Source of the DNA: DASPKM01 sp035628135
Lineage (GTDB): Bacteria; Bacteroidota; Bacteroidia; Chitinophagales; Chitinophagaceae
DNA: 64,000 bases
Assembly: GCA_035628135.1 (NCBI GenBank)
Contig: DASPKM010000006.1
Span: 186,001-250,000, forward strand
Direction: 5' to 3'
The translations under genes and the position numbers were made by a program. The notes under the pieces were generated by a model. The model saw nothing but the letters and a program-made list of their open reading frames with translations. It made no database searches and was not told where the DNA came from. This document shows, one piece after another, positions 18,037-26,875 of the stretch (within the stretch, counting starts at the first letter, position 1; every line of letters begins with the position of its first letter).

Positions 18037-19734
18037 ATGCGCAATGCCCGTTACCTGCTGTACCTTTTGATTGCCTGCGTTTCCACTCAGGCAATAGCCC
18101 AGAAAACGACCGCTTACCGGTATACCATCCAGAAAAAAGTTACCGGAACCAATGGTATGGTGGTATCGGCCCATCCCCTCGCCAGCAAAACCGGGCTCGA
18201 CATCTTGAAACAAGGCGGCAATGCCATTGATGCAGCCATTGCCACTCAACTGGCACTGGCCGTGGTATATCCCGGGGCGGGCAACCTCGGCGGCGGCGGC
18301 TTTTTGGTGGCGAGATTACAGAATGGTCAGGTGGTATCGCTCGACTACCGCGAAAAGGCGCCTGGCAAGGCCAGCCGCGACATGTACCTGGATGAACAAG
18401 GCAATGCCGTTACCGACAAAAGCCAGAACGGCCACTTATCCGCTGGCGTTCCGGGCACGGTTGCCGGCTTATTCGCTTCCATGAAATATGCAAAGCTTCC
18501 ATTCGCAAAGCTCATTCAACCCGCTATCGACCTGGCCGAAAAAGGCTTTGTAATAACAGAAGCCGAAGCCCGAGGCCTAAATAACACAAAGGATGAATTC
18601 ATAAAATACAATACGGTGTCGCCGGTATTTGTAAAGGCCACGCCCTGGAAAGCGGGGGATACATTGGTACAAAAAGACCTGGCCAATACCCTGAAACGCA
18701 TCCGCGACAAAGGACAGAAAGGATTTTACGAAGGGAAAACGGCGGAATTGATAGTAGCCGAAATGAAAAGAGGCAATGGCATCATCAGCCTCAACGACCT
18801 GAAGCAATACCAGGCCAAGTGGCGCACGCCCATGCAGTTCACTTATAAGGGGCACACCATTATTACCATGCCGCTGCCCAGCAGCGGCGGCATTTTATTG
18901 CCGCAAATGCTGAAGATGGTAGAGAACGAGCCTTTAAAGCAATATGGTTTTCATTCCCTTCAATCCGTACAACTGATGATAGAAGTGGAAAGAAGAGCGT
19001 ATGCAGACCGGGCGAAATATTTGGGCGATACGGATTTCTACAAGGTGCCGGTTAAAACCCTAACCAGCAGCGCGTATGCAAAGGAGCGCATGAAGGATTA
19101 TGTGCCCGACAAAGCAGGCAACAGCAAGGACGTGCAGGCCGGTATCATTCCCGAAAGCGAAGAAACGACCCACCTGAGCGTGTACGATAAGACCGGGAAT
19201 GCAGTGGCCGTTACCACCACATTGAACGGCGGTTACGGAAGCAAAACGGTAGTAGGCGGTGCGGGATTTTTATTGAACAATGAAATGGATGATTTCAGCA
19301 TCAAACCAGGAGTGCCGAATATGTACGGCGCAGTAGGCGCCGAAGCCAATGCCATCATGCCGGGCAAGCGCATGCTTAGCTCCATGACGCCGGTGGTAGT
19401 ATTAAAGAACAACAAACCTTTTATAGTGGCAGGCACGCCCGGCGGAACTACTATTACTACGTCGGTATTTCAAACACTGGTAAACATCATAGACTTTGAA
19501 ATGACTGCCGAAGAAGCGGTGAACAGGCCAAAATTCCATCACCAATGGTTACCGGACGAAGTATATATAGAACGTGATTTTCCAGAAACGGTAGCGGAGA
19601 GATTAAAGCAGATCGGGTACACGGTGAAAACAAGAGGTCAGATAGGGAGAACCGAAGTAATCCTGATACATCCTAATGGAAAAATCGAGGGTATCGCCGA
19701 TAAGCGCGGCGATGACGATGCAAGGGGTTGGTAA
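18037..19734 (+). CDS. ggt: gamma-glutamyltransferase
   Basis: A 565-residue exported precursor with a signal peptide (MRNARYLLYLLIACVSTQAIA). It should hydrolyse glutathione and other gamma-glutamyl compounds in the periplasm, or transfer the gamma-glutamyl group. The large subunit contains MVVSAHPLASKTGLDIL, GGNAIDAAIAT and GNLGGGGFL, followed by the substrate-arginine region DYREKAPG. The autocatalytic threonine is in EETTHLSV near residue 377; cleavage there would release a small subunit of about 190 residues with GGYGSK, LLNNEMDDF and the typical AGTPGGTTI. Length and order are normal for the family. It ends one base before the convergent small gene that follows. Confidence 0.95.
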   Translation: MRNARYLLYLLIACVSTQAIAQKTTAYRYTIQKKVTGTNGMVVSAHPLASKTGLDILKQGGNAIDAAIATQLALAVVYPGAGNLGGGGFLVARLQNGQVVSLDYREKAPGKASRDMYLDEQGNAVTDKSQNGHLSAGVPGTVAGLFASMKYAKLPFAKLIQPAIDLAEKGFVITEAEARGLNNTKDEFIKYNTVSPVFVKATPWKAGDTLVQKDLANTLKRIRDKGQKGFYEGKTAELIVAEMKRGNGIISLNDLKQYQAKWRTPMQFTYKGHTIITMPLPSSGGILLPQMLKMVENEPLKQYGFHSLQSVQLMIEVERRAYADRAKYLGDTDFYKVPVKTLTSSAYAKERMKDYVPDKAGNSKDVQAGIIPESEETTHLSVYDKTGNAVAVTTTLNGGYGSKTVVGGAGFLLNNEMDDFSIKPGVPNMYGAVGAEANAIMPGKRMLSSMTPVVVLKNNKPFIVAGTPGGTTITTSVFQTLVNIIDFEMTAEEAVNRPKFHHQWLPDEVYIERDFPETVAERLKQIGYTVKTRGQIGRTEVILIHPNGKIEGIADKRGDDDARGW

Positions 19735-19735
19735 A

Positions 19736-20026
19736 TCAGGCCCTTTTAATCGATATTCTAAACTGGGTCATTTCATCCTTTTCGTTGGCCCAGGCTTTCA
19801 GAAGCTCGCTGTTGATAGGCTCATAAATGTCTTTCTTCAGCGGGTCGGCTGGCAGCTCCCTGAGGGGAAACATGATGAACATGCTCGGATCAACATAATC
19901 GAAACGTCTGTCAGCATTGAATGCCTTTACCTGCACATACTGGAAACCTTTTTGCTCCAGCAGCTCCAGGGCTTTTAACGTTAATGGAATGGTTTGACCG
20001 TTACTCTCACTGATACTCTTGCGCAT
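19736..20026 (-). CDS. conserved hypothetical protein, 96 residues
   Basis: A soluble protein with no signal peptide, beginning MRKSISESNGQTIPLTLKA and ending MTQFRISIKRA. It contains an aromatic/acidic stretch (FNADRRFDYVDPSMFIMFP). The family is not one I can name. It runs convergent with ggt, their stops one base apart, so antisense overlap of the two transcripts is likely. Upstream 57 bp separate it from the lipoprotein gene on the same strand. Function unknown. Confidence 0.75.
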   Translation of the reverse strand: MRKSISESNGQTIPLTLKALELLEQKGFQYVQVKAFNADRRFDYVDPSMFIMFPLRELPADPLKKDIYEPINSELLKAWANEKDEMTQFRISIKRA

Positions 20027-20083
20027 GGTACACTGTTTTTTAATTTCAGTGCAAAGTTCGGTCAGGAATGAATACCGTTATAA

Positions 20084-20887
20084 TTATTGACAGGAATATT
20101 TATAGCGCATATAATCCGCTCCATCCAGCTTTAGACCGCTGACATTGGTAGAACTGTCGAGGTCATACGTAATCTGGTAATCGTCCATTCCATAAATTGT
20201 GAACTTGTTAACGTTGTTGGTGCTGTAAAACAAGGCGAAGTTGGGTTCGAATCCTGCATACATTTGGAAAAAAGGATCTACCAGGAAAAAATGGGGATCA
20301 TAGGCTTTGAAGTAATTGGGCTGTGCGTCATGGTTATATGTAACACTATCCAACGGAAAGTCGAACTCATCGAAGAATACCATTTTTTCAATATTTCCCG
20401 CGGCATTGGTAGACACCCTTGTGGTGGTATAAGTATTGTAAGAAGCAGGCGCCAGCTCGATATAAATTATCTTCTCCAACCGGGTACCCTGCCAGGTAAA
20501 GTATGCCTGGGTATACAGGCTGTCTATCCCCCAATTGGAATAAAACTCAAAACTGCGGATGGAACTGATATTATTACCGCTGTATGCTATGGTATCCGCG
20601 CGGACAAGCTCATTCATAGATTTGTCGTAGTACTGGCGCATGGTGATCTTATCCCCGGTATAAGTGTATATCACGTATTCAAATTCGGACTCCACCCTGT
20701 TCAGTTTCTGGTCCGGGCCATAGGTATATACTGCGCTGTCGTTGATCATGCCGGATCCGCCGTAATAATAGGAAGTGGTGATCCTACATTTGGTAACGGG
20801 ATCAACGGGATCGCTTACATCTTTTTGGCAGGAAATAAGGGCAAGGAACAGGGTAAGTACGCCTAAGGAAGGGTATACATTTTTCAT
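20084..20887 (-). CDS. putative lipoprotein, 267 residues
   Basis: The lipobox is ALISC with Cys at residue 20, followed by a polar linker and a beta-rich body with YD/RHS-like or DUF4595-like repeated strands (YTYGPDQKLNRVESEFE, then YTYTGDKITMRQYYDKSM, then YNHDAQPNYFKAYD). Such repeats are common in secreted or surface lipoproteins of Bacteroidota; the ligand is unknown. It starts at ATG 20887. Downstream, 57 bp separate it from the small hypothetical gene. The 190-bp gap upstream contains a short CCGGC-AAAA-GCCGG hairpin (20979-20992) and the terminator of the RRM gene. Confidence 0.85.
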   Translation of the reverse strand: MKNVYPSLGVLTLFLALISCQKDVSDPVDPVTKCRITTSYYYGGSGMINDSAVYTYGPDQKLNRVESEFEYVIYTYTGDKITMRQYYDKSMNELVRADTIAYSGNNISSIRSFEFYSNWGIDSLYTQAYFTWQGTRLEKIIYIELAPASYNTYTTTRVSTNAAGNIEKMVFFDEFDFPLDSVTYNHDAQPNYFKAYDPHFFLVDPFFQMYAGFEPNFALFYSTNNVNKFTIYGMDDYQITYDLDSSTNVSGLKLDGADYMRYKYSCQ

Positions 20888-21025
20888 AAAGCAGCTTTAC
20901 GGTTAAAAGGTTGATGACCTGCTGTAGCAGGCGGGGCTTTGGTTCCTTAGTCATTGCAATTAGGAGAAATACAATCATCCGGCAAAAGCCGGTACAAGTG
21001 CGATATCAAATATAATGAAAAGCAA

Positions 21026-21049
21026 TAAAAAACTCCGGCTGCCCGGAGT
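21026..21049 (-). terminator. rho-independent terminator of the RRM gene
   Basis: On the minus strand ACTCCGG, GCAG loop, CCGGAGT and a T-run. It starts about 30 bp after the stop at 21079. Confidence 0.85.
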
Positions 21050-21078
21050 AATTCACATATTCAACAAAGCAAAAGCGA

Positions 21079-21420
21079 TTAATACCTGTTGTTGTTGTTA
21101 TAACCGCCGCTTTTTGCAAAGCCGTTGCGGTTGTTGTTGCGGTTGCCACCGAATCCGCCGCCGCTGTTGCCGCGATCTTCGCGGGGCCTGGCTTCGGAAA
21201 CGCGGATGGTCCTGCCTTCTACTACGCCGTTGTCTAATTCTGAAATGGCTTTTTTGGCTGCTTCGTCATCGGGCATTTCAACAAATCCAAAACCGCGCGA
21301 TTTGCCGGTAAATTTGTCCATAATAACTTTAGCGGAAGATACTTCTCCATACTCTGTGAAAAATTCTTTTAAGTCTTCATCGGTAACGTTGAAGCTTAAA
21401 TTGGAAACGTGAATGTTCAT
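21079..21420 (-). CDS. RRM-domain RNA-binding protein with Gly/Asn-rich tail
   Basis: A 113-residue protein. A single RRM fills residues 1-80: RNP2 is IHVSNLSF (3-10) and RNP1 is KSRGFGFVEM (40-49). The tail, from about 85, is low-complexity Gly/Asn/Arg (GGGFGGNRNNNRNG) as in cold-inducible RNA-binding proteins, which bind single-stranded RNA and act as chaperones. A -7 box at 21552-21559 predicts a 5' leader of about 125 nt, in keeping with post-transcriptional cold-shock control. A second, shorter RRM gene lies at 30114-30404. Confidence 0.95.
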   Translation of the reverse strand: MNIHVSNLSFNVTDEDLKEFFTEYGEVSSAKVIMDKFTGKSRGFGFVEMPDDEAAKKAISELDNGVVEGRTIRVSEARPREDRGNSGGGFGGNRNNNRNGFAKSGGYNNNNRY

Positions 21421-21551
21421 ACTGTTTTTGTAATTAAAATTTAATAATGATCTGAGTAACGGAAGCGTAAAGAAGTGACTAACCAGTACAGAAAAATGTA
21501 GCAGAATAATTCATTCAATTACAAAATGCCGTAGAGCTCAAATTTGCACAG

Positions 21552-21559
21552 CAAAGGTA
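21552..21559 (-). promoter_or_regulatory. putative -7 box (TACCTTTG) of the RRM gene
   Basis: On the minus strand TACCTTTG, with a TTTC about 20 bp upstream as a possible -33 element. Transcription would start about 125 nt before the ATG at 21420. The remainder of this gap (21560-21800) has no gene; the perfect 12-bp palindrome CACTGGCCAGTG at 21675-21686 is the only clear symmetric site. Confidence 0.5.
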
Positions 21560-21783
21560 AGAGATTTAAGAGGAATAAAGAAATTTTGAAGTCGTTAAAA
21601 AACAGTAGGAATTTATCCATTAGGTTGCAGGATGGTGGGATGAGAAGTCAAAGGCGGTTCACAGGTGAAATGGTCACTGGCCAGTGGCGATCAGGCTTGA
21701 TCGATTCCTTGTAACGGGTTATGGGGCCAAGGCATTTAGCGCAAAAGTGAGTCATAGCAGCCGATGAGCCTGCATTAAAAAAA

Positions 21784-21816
21784 GTTTGATTTGGCTGGCG
21801 GGCCGGTGTAACTTTG
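21784..21816 (+). promoter_or_regulatory. Bacteroidota-type promoter of the DoxX gene
   Basis: TTTG at 21784-21787 and TAACTTTG at 21809-21816 are separated by 21 bp, fitting the -33/-7 pattern. Transcription would begin near 21823, downstream of the ATG at 21819, so translation most likely starts at 21834. Confidence 0.6.
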
Positions 21817-21833
21817 CAATGGAACTTTTCCAC

Positions 21834-22271
21834 ATGAGCGTACTGCAACAAATCGACAAATGGAGCAGTGCTCACCATCCCCGCTGGCTGATTGTTTTAC
21901 GGGTAGCTTTAGGTTTGTGCCTCTTCATCAAGGGAATTTCATTCATCAGCAATATCACCACGCTGGAAATATTATTGCAAAAAGATTTTAAGACTTCTTC
22001 GCTGTGGATAGCCTACGCCGTGACATGGATCCACCTGTTTGGCGGATTGATGATCGTTGTGGGGCTGCTTACGCGGTTAGTGGTGTTGTTGCAAATACCG
22101 ATACTCGTCGGCGCCATTGTAATGGTGAATACCAATCAAACGATCTTTTCCGGAAGTTCGGAACTCCTTTTTCCGATAGTGCTGCTGCTATTGTCAATTT
22201 TCTTTTTGATCGAAGGCGGAGGCCCCATATCACTTGATAACTACTTCCGCAAACATCCCAGGGATATGTAA
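21834..22271 (+). CDS. DoxX-like inner-membrane protein
   Basis: A 145-residue protein with about four transmembrane helices (WLIVLRVALGLCLFIKGIS, then IHLFGGLMIVVGLLTRLV, then IVMVNTNQTIF, then LLFPIVLLLLSIFFLI). The R-rich first helix followed by FIKGI fits the DoxX/DoxD superfamily. The biochemical role of these proteins is poorly defined. I chose ATG 21834 rather than 21819 or earlier because the promoter -7 box occupies 21809-21816. It is monocistronic by position, and the following 150-bp gap to the outer-membrane gene holds nothing I can identify. Confidence 0.85.
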   Translation: MSVLQQIDKWSSAHHPRWLIVLRVALGLCLFIKGISFISNITTLEILLQKDFKTSSLWIAYAVTWIHLFGGLMIVVGLLTRLVVLLQIPILVGAIVMVNTNQTIFSGSSELLFPIVLLLLSIFFLIEGGGPISLDNYFRKHPRDM

Positions 22272-22421
22272 CTGGTTCCACAATTTTATCTGGCATTATA
22301 CCAGCTTATCACATAATGCGGACACCAATTCATGATGCTATCCACCTAGTGCAAGCCATAAGGCCGATGGCAATAACCAAATATTTCCTAGTGCTTAATG
22401 ATTTAATGACGCTGTAACCCG

Positions 22422-24275
22422 TCAGTTCACCTGCACAAACTCAGGCCGTTTTATAAACTGCCGGTTATACCGGAACCGCACATTGGTATTGAACTCCACC
22501 CGGAAGCTTTCATTTAAAAAATTCTTGCGGGGAAAATAATATCCTTTCAATTCGAGCGTCCCGAAGATCAGGGCTTCATTCCTGGTCCTGATACCACCGC
22601 CAATACTTGAAAATATTTTGCTTTGAGAAAACTTCTCCCCTTCCAGCGTAAACAAAGCGGCATTGGCAAATACAAACGGCGCAAACCGGAAGTTGATAAA
22701 ATTCCAGGGACTGAAAAAAACCGATTCGGTCCTGAGCGCAATGCGATTGTCGCCAGGCACTTCGCCATTATCGAATTCCGAAAGGCCAAAGACATTTTTG
22801 ATGAACAGCGGCTGGTTCAGCGATTTGTTCACCTGCCGCCCGACGCCCAGTCCCAAAAAACTGCGCTGTTTCCAGCGTGCTCCCATATATCGCAGCTTGC
22901 TGAAATAGTCTACGTTAAACAGCATGTCTATATCCTGCAATTTCTTTTGGTACAGGAAAGCCCCCACCCTTGCGGTGTAATTGAAATAATGTTCAGAAGC
23001 GGTAAAATAATAACGCTGAAAATCCAGTCCCGCATAGGGTCTTTCCCTTCCTGCCTTCTTGGTCCAGCCAGTGGTAAATGAAATGTCTATTCCTTCGGGC
23101 ACGTCCTCATTACGGCCAAAGCCGTAGATATATTGCGTTTTATAATACTCCTGCCTGAACACCGAAAACGAAGCGAGCACAGCCTTCAGGTCTGCGTACT
23201 CCCAATTGTATTCAGCGTTGTACTTAAGCGGAACGGTGCCGAACCTGCGCTGTATGAACCTGAGGCTTATCAACTTGCGCAAACGGTCTTCATAGCTTTT
23301 ACCGGTCAGTTTATCCGCGCTCATGTTCAATCCCGCCCAAACATCCACATTCGAGTATTGGTATTGCCAGTCGGACATATACAGCGAGTCCGATAAAAAC
23401 ATATTGGTAGTGCGGTGGTTGCTCAGTTCCAGGGCATAGGTCCATTGCATGTAAGCATTCACCAAAGGTTTAATGAAGCGCAGGTAGTGCATGGTCTCTT
23501 CTTCATTACCGCTGTTGAAGGCGTCCCTGAAATTCAATATGCCCGCATACCCATCGATGAAGCTGCCCGCGATGTTGCGTGCTATGTATTCAGCGCCCAC
23601 CCCGAACTTCCGGCGCCTGTCGTGATCGTACAAGGAACTTACGGCAAAGCGGTCTCCGGTTCCCCAGAGGTTGTCTTCCTTTACTTCTATGCTTACGCTG
23701 TTTATGTTGTGCATGCGAAATTTTCCACCGATGGAGAATACGTCCTTTGTACGCACGATCACGTCTACTGAATCGCGGCTGCCGCGTACCGGCGTTACGA
23801 TGATGATGGCGTCCTGCAGGAATTCCTGGTCGCGCAGGTGGCGTTCGTTATCCGCCAGCAAAAAGGGATAAAGCTGATCGTTCTGTTTAAAAAAAAGATT
23901 TTTCCGGATTACATAATCCCTGGTGTTGCGGTGAAGGTTATTGGCCAACCGGGTAAGACCGCTTTTAAATGCCTTGGTGGTATCGGAGATGGGAATACCG
24001 AAGTCGAGGGTTTGTATCCTGATGTTGCGAATGATCCTTCCGCGATAGCGTTGAAACTGCCGATCGTTACGCTGCAGGCCTGCTACCGGCTGTTCTTCGC
24101 TGGTATCGGCGATGAGGTTTTTGGCCAGGTCGCCGATCAACCCTTTTCGCTTCAGCAAAAAACTGTCGAATCCCTGTCTCCGGGTTGTATCGGTTTGGGC
24201 CTGCAGGGGAAGCTTCGCCACCATCAAAACCACCAGGAGCACATAAATCCTCAAAACGTAGCGTGCAATTCGCAT
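22422..24275 (-). CDS. BamA/TamA-like outer-membrane beta-barrel protein
   Basis: A 617-residue protein with a signal peptide (YVLRIYVLLVVLMVAKLPLQA). The N-terminal 150 residues include POTRA-like strands (IRNIRIQTLDFGIPI and LQDAIIIVTPVRGSRDSVDVIV). The remaining 450 residues are aromatic, beta-rich and alternate like a 16-stranded barrel (GGKFRMHNINSVSIEV, then FRYNRQFIKRPEFVQVN at the end). It may insert or export substrates, or be a D15-family surface protein; I cannot assign a partner. It is transcribed alone. The 270-bp region upstream to 24545 has no gene, only the putative terminator of the next gene. Confidence 0.8.
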   Translation of the reverse strand: MRIARYVLRIYVLLVVLMVAKLPLQAQTDTTRRQGFDSFLLKRKGLIGDLAKNLIADTSEEQPVAGLQRNDRQFQRYRGRIIRNIRIQTLDFGIPISDTTKAFKSGLTRLANNLHRNTRDYVIRKNLFFKQNDQLYPFLLADNERHLRDQEFLQDAIIIVTPVRGSRDSVDVIVRTKDVFSIGGKFRMHNINSVSIEVKEDNLWGTGDRFAVSSLYDHDRRRKFGVGAEYIARNIAGSFIDGYAGILNFRDAFNSGNEEETMHYLRFIKPLVNAYMQWTYALELSNHRTTNMFLSDSLYMSDWQYQYSNVDVWAGLNMSADKLTGKSYEDRLRKLISLRFIQRRFGTVPLKYNAEYNWEYADLKAVLASFSVFRQEYYKTQYIYGFGRNEDVPEGIDISFTTGWTKKAGRERPYAGLDFQRYYFTASEHYFNYTARVGAFLYQKKLQDIDMLFNVDYFSKLRYMGARWKQRSFLGLGVGRQVNKSLNQPLFIKNVFGLSEFDNGEVPGDNRIALRTESVFFSPWNFINFRFAPFVFANAALFTLEGEKFSQSKIFSSIGGGIRTRNEALIFGTLELKGYYFPRKNFLNESFRVEFNTNVRFRYNRQFIKRPEFVQVN

Positions 24276-24494
24276 GCGGAAAATTAAGCTGTTTTGAGGG
24301 TATACTGCAAAAGCGATACCGGCCGTAACAAAATAGCGGCGCGGGTCGCAGTTTAGCTTTGAATGTCATCAGCCCCCGCGCTCCGATTGTGTGATACGGA
24401 GTGCCTCCGTTTACCTTACACCCTGTCTTGAATATGACGAGGAGTAGCGCGACAGCTCAGCGATTACGCTTTACGATTCCTTTATAACGAACAA

Positions 24495-24517
24495 GGCACA
24501 AGCGTGAAGCCTGTGCC
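24495..24517 (-). terminator. weak terminator-like hairpin after the T9SS protein gene
   Basis: GGCACA and TGTGCC pair across a GC-rich loop, and the minus-strand sequence continues TTGTTCG. The T-run is poor, so this is only a possible terminator. Confidence 0.4.
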
Positions 24518-24545
24518 CTGCATGATAAATGGTATTTTGATGTGC

Positions 24546-25844
24546 TTACTCTATAACTATGGTAGCTACAACATTTTCTGCCGCGGCAAACATGTTCATC
24601 CTGTAAATGCCCTTAGGCAGGCCCGAGGGCAGGTTGATGGTTTGCGTCGCGCTTCCACCAGTATGGTTGATGGTCCTGCTATATACCAATTGACCGGTTC
24701 CGCTATGCACATTCAGCTTGTAATTGCCAGCCGGCATGCCGGTGATCTGCAGGTTGAACCGGCTATTGCGCACCACGTTGGGATATACACCGATTCCCTT
24801 GCCTTTGCCAAGGTTTACTATCGCAATAGTGCTGTATTTGGTAGCACCGCTAACTTCTGTTGCACGAATGCGGTAGAAATTATTTCCGGCGACCGGTTTG
24901 ATGTCTGACCAAGTATAGGAGCGCTTGCCACTGGCAGCAACTGTGCCGGCCACGGTAAACAGCCTGCCATCGCCAGACCATTCGACAGTATAATCTTTTA
25001 TTTGTTCTTCAGTGCCAACGCCCCACTCTACGTCTACACCACTTCCTTTCTGCGAAGCTTTGACCCAGGTAAAGTCTACCGGCAGTCCTTGCAATGCGGA
25101 AGGCAGCGCGAACCCGGTAACGTCGTTCACATCCCAATTAGCAGCAACATTGGCGATGGCGGCCCTATCGGTGGCAGCGTTGCCTGTGAGCGTCAATCCC
25201 GGCCTTAACCTTGCGTTGTCAACTTCGGGCGTAATGGCAAAAGCACGGTTATCGGTGCTTAGTATCGCGGGCAAAACAGACATCGATGAGGTAAAGGTGC
25301 AGTTTAGGAGCGTGGCATCCCAGGCACCGTTCATGTTCAAGCCTGCCAGCAACGTGGGCGAGGCAAATGATCCCTGGTATGCAAAAACCTGGTCTCCACC
25401 AAGGGCGAGGGTTAGGTAATCCGTAGGTGTATTGAATGTGGCTTGTGTGCCGGTAACGGTGCCGGTGTTTGCGCTCAATGGCGCTGTACGGCACCGGATA
25501 TTTACCTGCATTCCATATTCCATATTAATGGAAGCGGTCCACTGAATGATGCCATCCGTTACTGCGCCTGTGCTGCCTCCGCAAGGATTTGCAGTTTGAA
25601 ACGCGGCGGCATCGCTTCTCCAGCCGAAGTCTGTAAAGAAGATGGTAGTGCCGGCATTGATATTTCTAAGAAGTATAAAGCAGATGTCTTTATTGGTAGT
25701 ACCTGCATTGATGGTATTATCGTCGCCATTATAACCCGTAAAGGCAATATCTCCCGGGTTGAGTACAGTAGGCTGCGCCAATGCGGTAATTGTGTTGACG
25801 ATAAGCGCGGTTGCCAGAGTGAAATAGAGTGTAAATTTTTTCAT
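24546..25844 (-). CDS. secreted protein with T9SS type A sorting domain
   Basis: A 432-residue protein with a signal peptide (MKKFTLYFTLATALIVNTITALAQ). The N-terminal half resembles secreted all-beta modules (NPGDIAFTGYNGDDNT, then ATLLNCTFTSS). A fibronectin-like module follows (VEWGVGTEEQIKDYTVEWS). The last 80 residues are a Por sorting domain (GIGVYPNVVRNSRFNLQI, then LPKGIYRMNMF), which should send it across the outer membrane by T9SS. It lies 27 bp downstream of the formyltransferase gene on the same strand, third in the tail-collar/formyltransferase group. Ligand or activity is unknown. Confidence 0.88.
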   Translation of the reverse strand: MKKFTLYFTLATALIVNTITALAQPTVLNPGDIAFTGYNGDDNTINAGTTNKDICFILLRNINAGTTIFFTDFGWRSDAAAFQTANPCGGSTGAVTDGIIQWTASINMEYGMQVNIRCRTAPLSANTGTVTGTQATFNTPTDYLTLALGGDQVFAYQGSFASPTLLAGLNMNGAWDATLLNCTFTSSMSVLPAILSTDNRAFAITPEVDNARLRPGLTLTGNAATDRAAIANVAANWDVNDVTGFALPSALQGLPVDFTWVKASQKGSGVDVEWGVGTEEQIKDYTVEWSGDGRLFTVAGTVAASGKRSYTWSDIKPVAGNNFYRIRATEVSGATKYSTIAIVNLGKGKGIGVYPNVVRNSRFNLQITGMPAGNYKLNVHSGTGQLVYSRTINHTGGSATQTINLPSGLPKGIYRMNMFAAAENVVATIVIE

Positions 25845-25871
25845 ACTTAGGTATTGATGGTTAACATGAAA

Positions 25872-26825
25872 TCAGTCCTTAACGGTAGGGGGTTTTTCAA
25901 AGCGGAGGCCGGGCGTGATGCCCAGTTTGGCAAATTGGATTCCTGCAATGAAGCTATCGTTGCAATACAGAATGTCTAAATTAAGCATTTCTCCTATTCC
26001 ACAGCAAACATAGCAACCATATAGTTCATCAATATACGTAATAGTACCCGGTTTTGTGCCGGCGCCGGTATTTGCAGGATGTTTTCGAACGGATGCAGCA
26101 ATTACTTTTATTGGATATTGGTTAAGGTAAGTGATGGCTCCTTTGTTCCACGGATTGGCGGCATTCATTAACGCAATGATGTCCGATGCCGGTTTGTCCC
26201 AGTCTATTAACAAATCTGCCAGGGCCGGGCGATGGTACCAAACTGCCGTGCTTTCATCCTGCTCCATTACAGGCGGCGCTGGCGAAGCCAATAGCTGGAG
26301 CAATTTTTCAACTACCTGTATAGCCGCCAGCGAAAGGTTCAGCAAATGGGCGCCGTATGTATCGTGCGGCAGGATGGGCACCTTGTGTACCAGGTACAAC
26401 GGACCTCTATCCAGTTTGCTTGTCATGCGGTGCACGCTGATGCCGCCCTCTTTTTCGCGGTTGCGTATCTGCCAGAAAATTGCATCGGCACCACGGTATT
26501 GCGGTAATATGCCGAAATGAAAGTTGATAAAGCCTTTTGCCGGGATATGCAACACGGTTTCAGGAATCTTAAAGGGGAAGGTAAATACGAACACCACATC
26601 GGGCTTGCCTGAGCTTAGCCATTCGCGCAGGGCGGCTGCAAGGTTTGTTTTTGGAAATACGTGTAGTGGTACCTGGTAGTGGGCTGCCATGTAACGCACC
26701 TGGTCGACGTCTTCCGTTCGGTCTTCCCTTTCTGCAATACCAATAGCCATCAACAGGTTGCGGCCCACTAAAAAATCAATTGCAGGAATGGAAAGCTTGC
26801 TGTTAGTAAGTAGTGCAATTTTCAT
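25872..26825 (-). CDS. formyltransferase family protein (Fmt-like fold)
   Basis: A 317-residue cytoplasmic protein. The N-terminal formyl_trans domain has the catalytic set N101 and H103 in INFHFGILPQYRG and D139 in KLDRGP, so it should be active with 10-formyl-tetrahydrofolate. The C-terminal part has an OB-like region (NPWNKGAITYLNQYPIKVI) as in Fmt and in sugar N-formyltransferases. It is too divergent, and in the wrong context, to be the initiator-tRNA enzyme. An amino-sugar or peptide acceptor is more plausible. A hairpin lies between it and the upstream tail-collar gene; the T9SS protein follows in the same direction. Confidence 0.88.
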   Translation of the reverse strand: MKIALLTNSKLSIPAIDFLVGRNLLMAIGIAEREDRTEDVDQVRYMAAHYQVPLHVFPKTNLAAALREWLSSGKPDVVFVFTFPFKIPETVLHIPAKGFINFHFGILPQYRGADAIFWQIRNREKEGGISVHRMTSKLDRGPLYLVHKVPILPHDTYGAHLLNLSLAAIQVVEKLLQLLASPAPPVMEQDESTAVWYHRPALADLLIDWDKPASDIIALMNAANPWNKGAITYLNQYPIKVIAASVRKHPANTGAGTKPGTITYIDELYGCYVCCGIGEMLNLDILYCNDSFIAGIQFAKLGITPGLRFEKPPTVKD

Positions 26826-26832
26826 ACATGCA

Positions 26833-26863
26833 AAAAGAATGGAGCAGGCAGCTCCATTCTTTT
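26833..26863 (-). terminator. strong hairpin/attenuator between tail-collar and formyltransferase genes
   Basis: On the minus strand AAAAGAATGGAGC, a five-base loop and GCTCCATTCTTTT make a 13-bp stem ending in Ts. It ends only 8 bp before the formyltransferase start, so it either ends the first gene or attenuates read-through. Confidence 0.75.
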
Positions 26864-26875
26864 AAAAACAACTTA

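Noticed and set aside
25872..26825. Assignment of the formyltransferase as methionyl-tRNA formyltransferase (fmt)
   Set aside because: Catalytic residues fit the fold, but sequence divergence and the tail-collar/T9SS context speak against the housekeeping enzyme.
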